The notes: generated from the sequence alone by a model not told the origin. A DNA stretch of 64,000 nucleotides from Helicobacter sp. MIT 05-5293 (GCF_000765665.2 NZ_JROZ02000001.1:248001-312000), one strand, 5' to 3'. Shown: positions 25,526 through 34,700, counted from the stretch's first letter. Program-made: numbers and translations.

Positions 25526-26941
25526 TTACCATTCATCGAGGAGTTGCTTTGTGTGGGAGAGAATAGCATAATCCATACGATCACCAAATTTTCTGTCTGT
25601 TTCGTTTGTATAATCTTCAGAATCTGCATTTGAGAAAATATTTTCTAAAGTTTTTATTAAATGTATTAAAGATGCTTTAGATTCTGTAGGCAATATATTT
25701 TTAAAAAGACGCGCTGCCCAATATATCGTTTCTCTAGAATCATTTGTCTCCAAAAGAAGTTTGATTGTATCGATTTTATGATGAGTGATGAGGTATTGCG
25801 CGGCATTTTCAATGTCCCATTGGCTATTTATTTGCTCATCTTGGTCATCTTCAACCACTGCTTCAAAATAAACAAAAGCTGCTTCAGACAAGAAAAACTG
25901 CGCGTCAATTTCAAGCTCTTCATCATCAGTGCGTTGCCACCAGTCGTTGAAAAATGCGCGCCAATGCTCGAAAAATGTTTCTTTTGAGATAAGCTTGAAT
26001 GTCTCATTTGTCCAATCTGTCCCATTACAAAGGTAAGATTTTAAAAAGTCATACGCTTCAGTTGATGAGTGTCCATTGCTCGTGTAGTAATGCTCCTTTA
26101 TGGGTTCTTCTCTGATTGCTCGAGAGATACCATTGCTTGAGTTAGTAAAGAAAAATGTGCCTAATTCACCTTGGTATTTGACAAAATACTCTCCGGTGTA
26201 GTCGTGTTTGCTAAATTCTACTAATGTGTTTCTTAAGTCTATTTGATGGGTAAGATTCATAGATTTATAATTAATCTCTGCAGTGATTATGCCATAGATA
26301 CATTGCGGAGAGTGAATCAGTGCGATATTAGCACAGATGCCATGCCTATTGAATAATGATGTGAGATTTTCCACTCGCCTTGATGCTGATAAGGCGAGAT
26401 CTTTAGGATCAAGCCAGATAACAATCCTGCCTTCAAAAATACCACTTTTAGGATAAAGGAAATATGCTATTCCATCATTTTCCTTATCAAAAGTTTTATA
26501 ATAATCCCCATCGGGCTTAAGGTCGAGAATCTTGATTTCATCTTCACGAAGAAAGATGCTGATAAATCTCACCCACCATCTGCGGTAACGGGAGAGATAC
26601 CACAATATACCGCCAAATATTCCTGCTATCCCTAGCACGATAAGCCCTCGATAATCCCCCTCATTCATCGTGCGATATACTTCAAATCCAATTATCACTA
26701 CAAGAAAAACAATGCTAGTTATTACTATAATAGTATAGGCAGTGATTGTGAGAATCCCCCGATTTTTGTTGAAATTTTTATTGAATGGGATTTCTGTCCC
26801 TTTTTCATACAAGAATATCAGCAGAAAAATAAAACACATCACACCGCACAAAGCAAAAAGAAATGTATCAGGTAGGGACTTTACTATTTTTGGGAACATA
26901 AGAGAGCAGATTATAGCGATGCTGAAGATGAGGAGTTTCAT
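25526..26941 (-). CDS. Membrane protein with large cytoplasmic domain, unknown function
   Basis: 471 residues. About four hydrophobic segments at the N-terminus (roughly 3-20, 27-46, 65-90, 98-117) are followed by RYRRWW and a soluble domain of about 340 residues rich in acidic and aromatic residues. No catalytic motif that I recognise. The C-terminal third (HHKIDTIKLLLETNDSRETIYWAARLFKNI) is helical and repeat-like. Convergent with the secreted protein gene; no operon partners. The ATG lacks a strong Shine-Dalgarno. Possibly lineage-specific. Confidence 0.65.
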   Translation of the reverse strand: MKLLIFSIAIICSLMFPKIVKSLPDTFLFALCGVMCFIFLLIFLYEKGTEIPFNKNFNKNRGILTITAYTIIVITSIVFLVVIIGFEVYRTMNEGDYRGLIVLGIAGIFGGILWYLSRYRRWWVRFISIFLREDEIKILDLKPDGDYYKTFDKENDGIAYFLYPKSGIFEGRIVIWLDPKDLALSASRRVENLTSLFNRHGICANIALIHSPQCIYGIITAEINYKSMNLTHQIDLRNTLVEFSKHDYTGEYFVKYQGELGTFFFTNSSNGISRAIREEPIKEHYYTSNGHSSTEAYDFLKSYLCNGTDWTNETFKLISKETFFEHWRAFFNDWWQRTDDEELEIDAQFFLSEAAFVYFEAVVEDDQDEQINSQWDIENAAQYLITHHKIDTIKLLLETNDSRETIYWAARLFKNILPTESKASLIHLIKTLENIFSNADSEDYTNETDRKFGDRMDYAILSHTKQLLDEW

Positions 26942-27069
26942 GAGTTTTGACCTTGCGGAGCCTGGATTTTGTTTGTGGTAGAAATTTTAATACAAGTTAA
27001 TCCAAATGTAAAGAAGTGTCTAATCCTTAATGTATTGTTTTTAATACTTATGGATTGTGTATTTTGTGC

Positions 27070-27075
27070 TATAAT
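27070..27075 (+). promoter_or_regulatory. Extended -10 promoter of the phase-variable methyltransferase
   Basis: TGC-TATAAT, a strong extended -10. The expected transcription start, about seven bases downstream, coincides with the ATG at 27082, suggesting a leaderless message. Confidence 0.55.
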
Positions 27076-27081
27076 CTCCAA

Positions 27082-27922
27082 ATGGAACAATTTATCAAAA
27101 AACTCAAACGCGAAGTGTTGCGTCCTTTTAAAAGAAAAACACAATCTAAAAAGATGACTTTTGAGGAAATAGAGAACGATAGAGAATCTTATGTCCGCTT
27201 AAATCAAGACAAACGTTTTATGATGAATCGTGCGTATGATTACATTTGCAAGTATGACAAATATGCTCCCAATGCGAATTTTATGGATTCAGGATATTTT
27301 ATCCAAGACATTTGGGGGGCACGCAAAGTTTTGGAAAATACTCCAAAATTGCATTATGATGTGGGCTCTAGTGTGGCAGGATTCATCGCGCATTTGTTGG
27401 CTCAAAAACAAAAAGTTGTTTTGCTTGATATTCGTCCAATCAATAATCAATTTAATACAAAATTCCTCAATGGGGGGGGGGGGTATAACCTATATTCAAG
27501 CTAATGCGACACTTCTTGAAGGTATTGCCGATAACTCTATCACATCACTTTCGGCATTGTGCAGTGTAGAACATTTTGGATTAGGCAGATACGGAGATCC
27601 TATCGAGCCTGACGCATGGGAAAAAGCCCTCAAATCATTTCAAAGAGTCCTCAAGCCTCAAGGCAAACTTTATATCAGTGTCCCTGTGGGGGCAGAAAAT
27701 AAAGTCTGTTTTAATGCTCACAGAGTTTATAAGCCCCAAACAATTATTGATACCCTAGATCAGATGCAGATTGTAGAAATGGGCTATATTGAAGGTTTTG
27801 ACATAATAGAGTGTATCACTTGGCAAGACAAAGAGCTTATAATGCACCAAGAGAGATTAGATTCTATTCCTGATATAAAAAATAATGGAAAAACAGGATT
27901 GTTTGAATTTATCAAGCTATGA
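27082..27922 (+). pseudogene. DUF268-type SAM-dependent methyltransferase, phase-OFF (frame broken in G12 tract)
   Basis: The first part (27082 to the tract) encodes VLENTPKLHYDVGSSVAGFI (nucleotide-binding start of a class I methyltransferase) and VVLLDIRPI. The second part, in the next frame, encodes ITSLSALCSVEHFGLGRYG, RVLKPQGKLYISVPVG and a normal C-terminus at 27922. With 12 G the first frame ends at 27504. With 11 (or 8 or 14) G the frames join and give about 279 residues, matching DUF268-type proteins, which usually occur in surface glycan clusters. The gene is intact apart from the tract, so it is a reversible OFF state rather than decay. The start ATG has no Shine-Dalgarno. Confidence 0.85.
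27472..27483 (+). repeat. Poly-G12 tract causing frame loss
   Basis: Twelve G directly after TTCCTCAAT. The reading AAT GGG GGG GGG GGG TAT gives an early stop; a tract of 3n+2 G gives ...GGT ATA ACC and full-length methyltransferase. Confidence 0.95.
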
Positions 27923-28104
27923 ATATCGGGATTTGTGGTGAAAGGCACAAACTATTGATAGCTCATAGCACAAGACAGAAAGGGGTGAGCGGGGTCATTC
28001 TCACCGACAGATTAACGACCCCAATTTTCACAATTCTGCCAAGAGGCATTATACTGCAAAATCTCACCGATTTAGAACATTCCCATAGAATCTGCCAACA
28101 TTAG
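27919..28104 (+). CDS. Doubtful small open frame after the methyltransferase gene
   Basis: 61 residues, ATG overlapping the methyltransferase stop (ATGA), which would allow coupling. No domain, signal or family is recognised and no independent Shine-Dalgarno is seen. A predicted pseudoknot lies inside it. It may be a gene remnant or not coding. Confidence 0.25.
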   Translation: MNIGICGERHKLLIAHSTRQKGVSGVILTDRLTTPIFTILPRGIILQNLTDLEHSHRICQH

Positions 28105-28282
28105 TAAAAAGTATTAAACCAATACAGCCTTAAGAAAGTGAAATATTTTAAAATATATTTTATCAATTTTTGTCTTTTAATTGATAGAAATATTTACCAA
28201 TAATCCCTAATCCTTGTATATTAGGGAAAGATAAAATGTAGTAAAATCGATTTTTAAGGGTAAATTTTAGAATCTTTGGATT
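27923..28282. other. Spacer between the methyltransferase and the COG0523 GTPase
   Basis: About 360 bp. It holds the doubtful 61-codon frame, the pseudoknot candidate, and two perfect 8-bp inverted repeats: TATCAATT (28161-28168) / AATTGATA (28179-28186) and TCCCTAAT (28204-28211) / ATTAGGGA (28220-28227). Neither has a terminator U-run. They may be 3' structures of the convergent GTPase transcript. Confidence 0.5.
27984..28022 (+). other. Interleaved inverted repeats with H-type pseudoknot geometry
   Basis: Stem 1: GGTGAG (27984-27989) with CTCACC (28000-28005). Stem 2: GGGGTC (27991-27996) with GACCCC (28017-28022). The arms interleave (S1, S2, S1', S2') with connecting segments of 1, 3 and 11 bases, a geometry compatible with an H-type pseudoknot if transcribed. 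No riboswitch family is recognised. Confidence 0.4.
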
Positions 28283-29245
28283 TTAAAATTGTGCGTATCT
28301 TCCGGAAAGTTGTAAAAAAGTTTCTAAAGATTTGCCAACTTGCGAGAGATTCAAACCTTTTGCGATAATGACTAATTTTGAGCCTTTTGCTTGCGTCTTG
28401 ATATGGCTTGTCGGATAGATGAGATGTCCCACGCCATTAAGATTCACAAGATAGTCCTCCCCCACATCTAAAAGCCCTTTCACTCTTAGAATCTGCTTTC
28501 CATAGCGATGCAGGAGCATACTTAGCCAAATACTAAAAATACTCCAATCCAATGCTTCTTCAAAGCAAAGGCATAAAGAATCAATATCGCTTGTGTGAGA
28601 TTGTGTGCGGGAGGTTTTGTCATATGTAAAGTCTAAATTTTGATTTTTGACATTGATGAGTTGATCAAAGCTAAAATCTTTTTTATCGATAAAATCTATG
28701 CCACGATGAATAGAATCTATCTTTGTTTTCAATGCGCTTACATCGGGGTTGAGGTCTGTTTTTGTGAGCAAAATACAATCCGAGCTGATAATTTGGTTGT
28801 GCGCTTCTTGGTTATTTTGTATATGTGAAAGTCCGCTAAGTGCATCAATACAAGTAATGATATTAGCAATCTCAAAATGGTTTGATAAAAATACATCACT
28901 TAAAAAGGTAAAAATAATCGGAGCGGGATTAGCGATGCCTGTCGTTTCAATCAAGATTCTTTCAAGTTTTTGATTATTTTGGTCATACCTATTAAGAAGT
29001 TCTTTAAATTTTATGCTCAAATCTTCTCTTTTGTTGCAACACATACAACCCGTATCAAGCATAATCGTTTTTTCTTTGACAAATTCGGTTTGGATAAGCG
29101 TATCATCAAGTGAAATTGCACCAAGCTCATTAACGACAACAGCTATATTTGCCTCTTTTTTATCGCTTAAAAGCTCTTTTAAGAAAGTCGTTTTGCCACT
29201 TCCCAAAAAACCTGTGATGATATGGATAGGGATTTTAGCTGGCAT
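28283..29245 (-). CDS. COG0523 (CobW/YjiA/ZNG1-type) metal-chaperone GTPase
   Basis: 320 residues. Walker A GFLGSGKTTFLKELL near residue 10, the metal-binding CxCC motif in DTGCMCC near 66, ETTGIANP switch near 100, and the base-recognition LLTKTD near 160, followed by a C-terminal CobW_C-like domain with VGHLIYPTSH. Members use GTP hydrolysis to deliver zinc or other metals to client enzymes. It overlaps by 11 bases the upstream gene for a small CxxC protein, which suggests a functional pair. Confidence 0.9.
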   Translation of the reverse strand: MPAKIPIHIITGFLGSGKTTFLKELLSDKKEANIAVVVNELGAISLDDTLIQTEFVKEKTIMLDTGCMCCNKREDLSIKFKELLNRYDQNNQKLERILIETTGIANPAPIIFTFLSDVFLSNHFEIANIITCIDALSGLSHIQNNQEAHNQIISSDCILLTKTDLNPDVSALKTKIDSIHRGIDFIDKKDFSFDQLINVKNQNLDFTYDKTSRTQSHTSDIDSLCLCFEEALDWSIFSIWLSMLLHRYGKQILRVKGLLDVGEDYLVNLNGVGHLIYPTSHIKTQAKGSKLVIIAKGLNLSQVGKSLETFLQLSGRYAQF

Positions 29246-29573
29246 TTTTTGTATTTAAAAAATTAAGAAGATTTTCATCAATAGCATCAAGCGAGAATCC
29301 TTCAAGTTCATTGGCTTTAATCCATAAGTCGCCAAGATCATTGACAATCACAAATCCGCCTTTTTTGTTGCTTAGGAGATATTTGCTCCCTTGCCAATCT
29401 TTTAAACTTAACCCATAAAATGCCAAAATATCATTAATGATTGCTACTTTTTTGAGCCTTAGACGCATTCTCTCTCTTTGATGCTCTCCTGCGATGACTA
29501 AAGAGCTTTCTTCTTTGAATCGTGCATCACTCCAATGAAAAGTGCTTAGTATCTCTCCGCATAAAATACACAT
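29235..29573 (-). CDS. Small CxxC protein paired with the COG0523 GTPase
   Basis: About 112 residues beginning MCILCGEIL, a possible zinc-binding CxxC right at the N-terminus, followed by HWSDARF and a basic segment HQRERMRLRLKKVAIIND. ATG at 29573 is preferred over TTG at 29579 because AAAGG is correctly spaced for it. The 3' end overlaps the GTPase gene by 11 bases. Function unknown; a metal-delivery partner or client is inference from the overlap and the cysteines. Confidence 0.72.
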   Translation of the reverse strand: MCILCGEILSTFHWSDARFKEESSLVIAGEHQRERMRLRLKKVAIINDILAFYGLSLKDWQGSKYLLSNKKGGFVIVNDLGDLWIKANELEGFSLDAIDENLLNFLNTKNAS

Positions 29574-29611
29574 TGACAAACCTTTAAAGGGCTAAGTTTT
29601 AGCCCTTTGTT

Positions 29612-30496
29612 TTAGTATTTTCTTCGTGGAGATCTTTTGAGGAAGTCATCAGCGATTTCATTGAAATTCACCCAACGCACACCTTTTTTCTTATTGATAT
29701 GCTTGATGATTCTCTCATGCATAAGCAATACTTGAGGTCTCGCACTCACATCAGGGTGTATCGTCATTGCAAAGACTGCATAATCCATTTCTCGATAAAC
29801 CCAATCAAATTGATCAATCCACATTTTGCCTATGTCTCGTGGGGAAACAAACCCAAAACTATTGGGGGATTTTTTGATAAACATCATTGGAGGTAAATCA
29901 TCTAAATACCAATTTGCAGGGATTTCTACCAAATCTGTTTCTCGCCCTCTGATTAGAGGTTTCATCCAATCTTTCGCATCAGCTCTGTAATCAATTTTTG
30001 TCCAACTATCACCCACACGCACATAATAAGGTGTAAAATCATTGTGCATTAAGGAATGATCGTATTTAATGCCATGTTTAAGCAAAAGCTCATTGGTAAC
30101 ATTGGAAAATTCCCACCATGGAGCGACATAGCCATTTGGTTTTTTACCGGTCAAACCCTCAATCAATTCTATGCTTTTCACAAGCACTTCTTCTTCTTGT
30201 TTGGGTGTCATTGCAATTGGATTCTCATGCGAATAGCCATGCGCACCGATTTCATGTCCTGCTTCTACGATCATTTTCATTTGTTCGGGAAAAGTCTCTA
30301 TTGAATGTCCGGGTGCAAACCAAGTCGCTGGAATATTAAACTTTTTGAATAAATTTAAAAGTCTAGGAATCCCTACTTCACCCGCAAAAAGCCCTCGTGA
30401 AATATCATCAGGAGAATCTTCCCCACCATAGCTCCCAAGCCAACCTGCAACTGCATCAATATCAACGCCATAAGCCACTAGAATTTCTTTTGCCAT
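29612..30496 (-). CDS. pgdA: Peptidoglycan deacetylase, polysaccharide deacetylase family
   Basis: 294 residues, very close in length to H. pylori PgdA (HP0310), which removes the N-acetyl group from peptidoglycan to resist lysozyme. Seen: [14 protein letters not shown] with the metal and catalytic aspartates near 10-15, [12 protein letters not shown] with metal histidines near 85-90, and [11 protein letters not shown] has AGGAGAAC upstream. It is followed 32 bases later by the CxxC/GTPase pair and preceded by a nitrilase-type gene, the same neighbour as in H. pylori. Confidence 0.92.
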   Translation of the reverse strand: MAKEILVAYGVDIDAVAGWLGSYGGEDSPDDISRGLFAGEVGIPRLLNLFKKFNIPATWFAPGHSIETFPEQMKMIVEAGHEIGAHGYSHENPIAMTPKQEEEVLVKSIELIEGLTGKKPNGYVAPWWEFSNVTNELLLKHGIKYDHSLMHNDFTPYYVRVGDSWTKIDYRADAKDWMKPLIRGRETDLVEIPANWYLDDLPPMMFIKKSPNSFGFVSPRDIGKMWIDQFDWVYREMDYAVFAMTIHPDVSARPQVLLMHERIIKHINKKKGVRWVNFNEIADDFLKRSPRRKY

Positions 30497-30510
30497 TTGT
30501 TCTCCTTATG

Positions 30511-31386
30511 TTAAGATAAAAGCCCTTTAAGGACTTTTCGGTTAAGCCTTATATCTATATCTTTCAGATAAGGCAGATTCTCTCTTTGCAGTGCAACTTC
30601 TTCAAGATGCAAATCCGCTATAATGACCTCTTCATCTTGCAAAGCTTGAGTGAGAATCTCACCTTTTGGATTAATGATTCTAGAATTTGCAGCAAATTCT
30701 AATTTTTCTCCACTTATTTGTGAGACTTCAGAGCCACTGCGATTATTCGCTAAGACAAAAACACCATTTTCTAAAGCCCTTGCTCTGCTTGCCAAATCCC
30801 ACACATAATTTCTTGCTTTGCCAAAAGCAGCAGGATAAATAAGAATCTGCGCTCCTTTGAGCGATAAGTATCTCGCCCCCTCGCCAAAGCCTATTTCATA
30901 GCAAATGCCTAAACCTACTTTGATGGATTCTTTGTCGATTTTGAGCTTAAAGACAGGATAGTCTTTGCCTCTTTGGAATCGTTGTTTTTCATTGCCCCAA
31001 AGATAGATCTTGCGGTATGTGCCTACCAAGCCATCTTTATTGATAATATAGGCACTATCATAAATCTTACCCTTGTCTTTTTGAATACTTGAAGCGACAA
31101 TGTGGATTTCATAGGTTTTTGCAAACTCGTATAAGCGGGCAAGAGTAGGGTATTTTAAGGAAAGCTCTTTAAATTTTTTGTCTTTAAGAGCTTTTTGAAA
31201 GAATGCAAAATCAAGCCCTAGTTTAGAATCTTGTTTTTCGACACAATACCCGCTATCAAAAAGTTCAGGTAAAACGATGATTTTCGCCCCTTCTTCAATG
31301 GCTCTTAGAGCAAGTTTCAAAGATTTTGCGAGGTTTTCTTCTCTTTGGTTGGCTTTGGGTGCAAATTGTATCAAGGCAACTTTCAT
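30511..31386 (-). CDS. Carbon-nitrogen hydrolase (nitrilase superfamily)
   Basis: 291 residues with the Glu-Lys-Cys catalytic set: VLPELFDSGY near 40 (Glu), YRKIYLWG near 130 (Lys), GLGICYEIGFGE near 165 (Cys). The superfamily hydrolyses amides or nitriles or condenses carbamoyl compounds; the substrate here is unknown. It corresponds in position to the carbon-nitrogen hydrolase beside pgdA in H. pylori. Its stop is 14 bases from the pgdA start, so the two are likely co-transcribed. Confidence 0.87.
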   Translation of the reverse strand: MKVALIQFAPKANQREENLAKSLKLALRAIEEGAKIIVLPELFDSGYCVEKQDSKLGLDFAFFQKALKDKKFKELSLKYPTLARLYEFAKTYEIHIVASSIQKDKGKIYDSAYIINKDGLVGTYRKIYLWGNEKQRFQRGKDYPVFKLKIDKESIKVGLGICYEIGFGEGARYLSLKGAQILIYPAAFGKARNYVWDLASRARALENGVFVLANNRSGSEVSQISGEKLEFAANSRIINPKGEILTQALQDEEVIIADLHLEEVALQRENLPYLKDIDIRLNRKVLKGLLS

Positions 31387-31515
31387 GATTCAATCTTTAA
31401 ATTTTGTTTAAAATAACTCTTTACATTGTAGCTAACAAAACTTAAAATTTACTGATTGATAAAATTTCATTTACTTAAAATAGCTTGATTTTAATACCCG
31501 TTTTGAGGTGAGAAA

Positions 31516-32655
31516 CTAATCTTGTGATGTATCTTGCAGACAATGCCCTAGTAATGCTTCGAGAAATATTGTAGCATAGCTTCCTTTGGGAAGAGTGAAG
31601 CTTAATTCAAAATGTGCATTTTGCTTGATGTATTGACTTTCGATATTTTCCGCCCATACCCATGCGTAACGTCTTGAACCATTTGCTTTGATAGAATCTA
31701 AAAAAGGCTCTTCAAGCGTATAGGCGAGACTTGATGAAGGAGTGAGTTTCTGCCCGCAAATAGCACCTGTAGGTGCGATGAGACGATCTTTGAAACGCAA
31801 GGATTCTGTTTCTAGTTCTTTAGCCTCAAAGGTTTTGCCAAAGGGATAATGGCACATTAAATCACCTTGTAAGATCTTAAAAATAGAGGGTTGAGATTGC
31901 AAAGATTTGATCATTTCAAGCGTGAGAGGGAGTGCATCAAGAGGAGATAAATCCGAATGTTTCAAGGATTGCAAAACTTCTTTGGGTGAAAAAGCATTCA
32001 GAATCTTTGTAAGCGTGATGCGTGTATTAAGCCATTGATTAAAAAGATAACTTTGATAACTGCTAATCAAAAATGAGCTTAGTTTTTTATTTCTCAAATG
32101 CTCTTTGTGAAGATGAATATCCTTGCCAATGTGGTGATTATTGCCGTCTTTACCAAATCTTTGTGCGCCAAAAAAATTTGGGAATCCATGTGTGGAGAGG
32201 ATTTGTAGAGTGGATTGGAGCTGTGCTTGTTGGACAGGAAGCACTTTTTTTAAGCGCACAAAAAAAGCATTACCTTTCAGATGCCCGATTTTGAGTTTAT
32301 TATCATGACGCGTGCAATTGAGAATCTTAATCTGCAGAGATTCTAGGTTATCTAATGCGCTTTGTAGTTTGCTTTCTAGGCTTTGGTGAATACTGATATA
32401 TTGATAAGTAGTCGCCGCTTTGTCTTTAAGCCCTGCATAGCCAATGTCCCTTTCTTTGCAACCGAGTGTGCGGGATAGAATCTTGAGCAATTCAAAAGTG
32501 CTTAGCCCTTTTTTGCGCACAAAGACGATAAGGTGTTCGCCTTTCCCACTAAATTCATAAAGAGGTATTTCTTTGACGACAAAATCACGCATAGAGGGAT
32601 TGAAATAGCATGAAATAGGTGTGTGTGTAAAGGGGTAGATTCTATTTTGAGACAT
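31516..32655 (-). CDS. truD: tRNA pseudouridine(13) synthase
   Basis: 379 residues. The catalytic aspartate lies in GYAGLKDKAATTYQY near residue 80; HLKGNAFFVRLKK, PNFFGAQRFGKDGNNHHIG and the later GAICGQKL are TruD family blocks. It isomerises U13 in tRNA-Glu. It starts directly after the alr stop with no spacer, so translation of the two is probably coupled. Confidence 0.93.
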   Translation of the reverse strand: MSQNRIYPFTHTPISCYFNPSMRDFVVKEIPLYEFSGKGEHLIVFVRKKGLSTFELLKILSRTLGCKERDIGYAGLKDKAATTYQYISIHQSLESKLQSALDNLESLQIKILNCTRHDNKLKIGHLKGNAFFVRLKKVLPVQQAQLQSTLQILSTHGFPNFFGAQRFGKDGNNHHIGKDIHLHKEHLRNKKLSSFLISSYQSYLFNQWLNTRITLTKILNAFSPKEVLQSLKHSDLSPLDALPLTLEMIKSLQSQPSIFKILQGDLMCHYPFGKTFEAKELETESLRFKDRLIAPTGAICGQKLTPSSSLAYTLEEPFLDSIKANGSRRYAWVWAENIESQYIKQNAHFELSFTLPKGSYATIFLEALLGHCLQDTSQD

Positions 32656-33690
32656 TTAAATAATCGTGCGTTTGATAAAAGGTGAGAGACGCACAAGAAT
32701 CTCGTAGCTAATCGTATTAAAAGCCTTTGCTAGTTGGCTCACATCGTCAAATACGCAGATTCTCTCCTCATTGCACAGACATGAGAAGCAGTCCATTGAA
32801 GAGCGGGGCAATATCGGATATTCTTTTTGTGTGAGAATCTGTAGCCCTTTATCAATGCGAAGCAAACCATCGCCATAACCAATGTCATAAGTGCTCACAA
32901 TCGCATCAGATTCTAAAACACTGCAGCCGCTATAACCAATGCGCGCTCCTTTTTTGAGTGTCCTTTGGGAAATTTTATCCGCCCATAATGAAGCGACTTT
33001 TTGCAGTTTAGAGCTTAAAGGATTCTGAAATTGTGTATCAAGATAGCCATAAATTGCAATCCCCATACGCACCAAATCATCATCAATCGTGCCATTCATT
33101 GCAGTGCGTATAGCAGCCGATGAGTTGAGAGAATGGAAACGAGGAAGAGGGAATCCGTATTTTTGGCTTAAATCTTTGGTCGATGCTTTTATTTGTTCAA
33201 AATGTTTTTGTGTGTTGTGAAATTCATCATCTAAATCATCACCATAGCCGTTGTGTGAGAATACACCAATAAGATTGAGCTTTTGCTCCAAGATAAGGCG
33301 AATAAAAGTCTCAATTTCGTCAGATTCTATGCCATTACGATTCATACCGGCATTGACTTTTAGCTCGACATTTGTATGTGGAGGAAGACAAGTGATGTCT
33401 TCTTTGCGATTGATGACCATTGCGACATTAGGAGGGATTACGCCTTGCGCTCTCCCATAAAGTGCGGTAATAGATGTGAATTTATCCTTGACACTGATTG
33501 CTTCGGCGTAATTTTTAACAAACGCATTCTTGATACCATATTGTTGGGAGAGATCACTCATTTGTGCTAACCCATGTCCATAGGCATTGTCTTTAAGCAC
33601 GACTGCAATTTTATCGCGACTGCCAATGTGTGCGGATATGATGTCAAGGTTGTGTTTGTAAGCTTGAGAATTGAGGATAATTTCAGACAT
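32656..33690 (-). CDS. alr: Alanine racemase
   Basis: 344 residues, fold-type III PLP enzyme supplying D-alanine for peptidoglycan. The PLP lysine is in VVLKDNAYGHGL near residue 33; VELKVNAGMNRNGI, SAAIRTAMN, VRMGIAIYGY and the catalytic-Tyr region GARIGYSG are present. It is somewhat shorter than the H. pylori enzyme. ATG at 33690. It lies 46 bases after the cytochrome c gene on the same strand. Confidence 0.94.
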   Translation of the reverse strand: MSEIILNSQAYKHNLDIISAHIGSRDKIAVVLKDNAYGHGLAQMSDLSQQYGIKNAFVKNYAEAISVKDKFTSITALYGRAQGVIPPNVAMVINRKEDITCLPPHTNVELKVNAGMNRNGIESDEIETFIRLILEQKLNLIGVFSHNGYGDDLDDEFHNTQKHFEQIKASTKDLSQKYGFPLPRFHSLNSSAAIRTAMNGTIDDDLVRMGIAIYGYLDTQFQNPLSSKLQKVASLWADKISQRTLKKGARIGYSGCSVLESDAIVSTYDIGYGDGLLRIDKGLQILTQKEYPILPRSSMDCFSCLCNEERICVFDDVSQLAKAFNTISYEILVRLSPFIKRTII

Positions 33691-33736
33691 TTATAAGCCA
33701 GCTTGCGAGAGAATGAATCTCTCGCAAAAAGAGGAT

Positions 33737-34048
33737 TTATTGTTTTTTGGGAAGTTTAGAAACATAATCTGCTAATGCTTCAATATCCTCATCACTAACA
33801 TTTGCCATTTGACCATACATAATAGCCTTTGCACCACCATTGTCGGCAGTTTTAGCTTTGTAACCTTTAAGCTGTGTAAGTAGATAGTCTTTAGGCATAC
33901 CAGCAATTGTTTTATCACCTTTAGAACCCGGAGCGATTTTTTGTGCATCAGGACCATGACAAGCAATACATTTTTTGAATACTGCAGGAGCATCTGCAAG
34001 AGCAACACTAGCAAGACCTAAAAGTCCTAAAATAAACAACTTTTTCAT
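33737..34048 (-). CDS. Periplasmic cytochrome c553
   Basis: 103 residues: signal peptide MKKLFILGLLGLASVALA, then heme-binding CIACH near residue 28 and axial Met candidates near MYGQM. It fits the small c553 that carries electrons from the bc1 complex to the cbb3 oxidase. ATG at 34048 with AAGGAT upstream is used rather than the upstream codon at 34084. Located between alr and recR. Confidence 0.92.
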   Translation of the reverse strand: MKKLFILGLLGLASVALADAPAVFKKCIACHGPDAQKIAPGSKGDKTIAGMPKDYLLTQLKGYKAKTADNGGAKAIMYGQMANVSDEDIEALADYVSKLPKKQ

Positions 34049-34112
34049 TTTCAATCCTTTTGTTGAGATTTGAACAGACCTCATTATACAAAAAATAAAC
34101 CAACAAGATTCT

Positions 34113-34700
34113 TTAAAGTTTGACTCGTGAGCTCATAGCTCTTGAGAGCGAAAGCTGATCAATCGCATCAAGCCCAATGCCTGTTGGCACACCTTGAGCG
34201 ATTTTGCTAAACTTAATCGGAGCGGAGATTTTGTCTTCGACATAAAGCATTATTGCTTCATTAGCGAGGCTGGGGGAAAGTGCAAAAATGACTTCTTCAA
34301 TGTGTTCAGAGGAGATTCTCTCATTCAAAAGGGCAAAATCAATATGTTCTAAATCATTTTGTGATTCTAAGACGAAATAGCGTCCGCAAAATTCTCCCAT
34401 ATCTTCAATGATAAAAATATCACGCGGGTTTGCTATGATGCACAACTCACCATTAAGACGAGAATCATCAAGACAAATATCGCATATTTCACTTTCACTT
34501 AACCCAAAGCATTTTTGGCATTTTTGCACATTCATTGTGGCATTTTCAATCGCATGAGCAATATTTAGTCCTAAAAATTTATTTTCTATACTAAGCGTAT
34601 AAGCCATTTTTTGCGCACTTTTTTTGCCAATGCTTGGGAGTTGCTCAAGTGCTTGCACAAGATCATAAAATGCTTTAAGCCCGGTTTTATACGAATACAT
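34113..34700 (-). CDS. recR: Recombination mediator protein RecR
   Basis: 195 residues: N-terminal helix-hairpin-helix (LEQLPSIGKKSAQKMAYTL), zinc finger CQKCFGLSESEICDIC near residue 57, and a Toprim domain (LCIIANPRDIFIIEDMG, then EHIEEVIFALSP). It loads RecA at gaps with RecO. ATG at 34700. In H. pylori recR is next to truD; here two genes lie between them. Confidence 0.94.
   Translation of the reverse strand: MYSYKTGLKAFYDLVQALEQLPSIGKKSAQKMAYTLSIENKFLGLNIAHAIENATMNVQKCQKCFGLSESEICDICLDDSRLNGELCIIANPRDIFIIEDMGEFCGRYFVLESQNDLEHIDFALLNERISSEHIEEVIFALSPSLANEAIMLYVEDKISAPIKFSKIAQGVPTGIGLDAIDQLSLSRAMSSRVKL

Noticed and set aside
28204-28227. Inverted repeat TCCCTAAT/ATTAGGGA as terminator for the GTPase gene
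   Set aside because: No U-run follows it on either strand and it lies about 55 bases past the stop; kept only as an unassigned inverted repeat.
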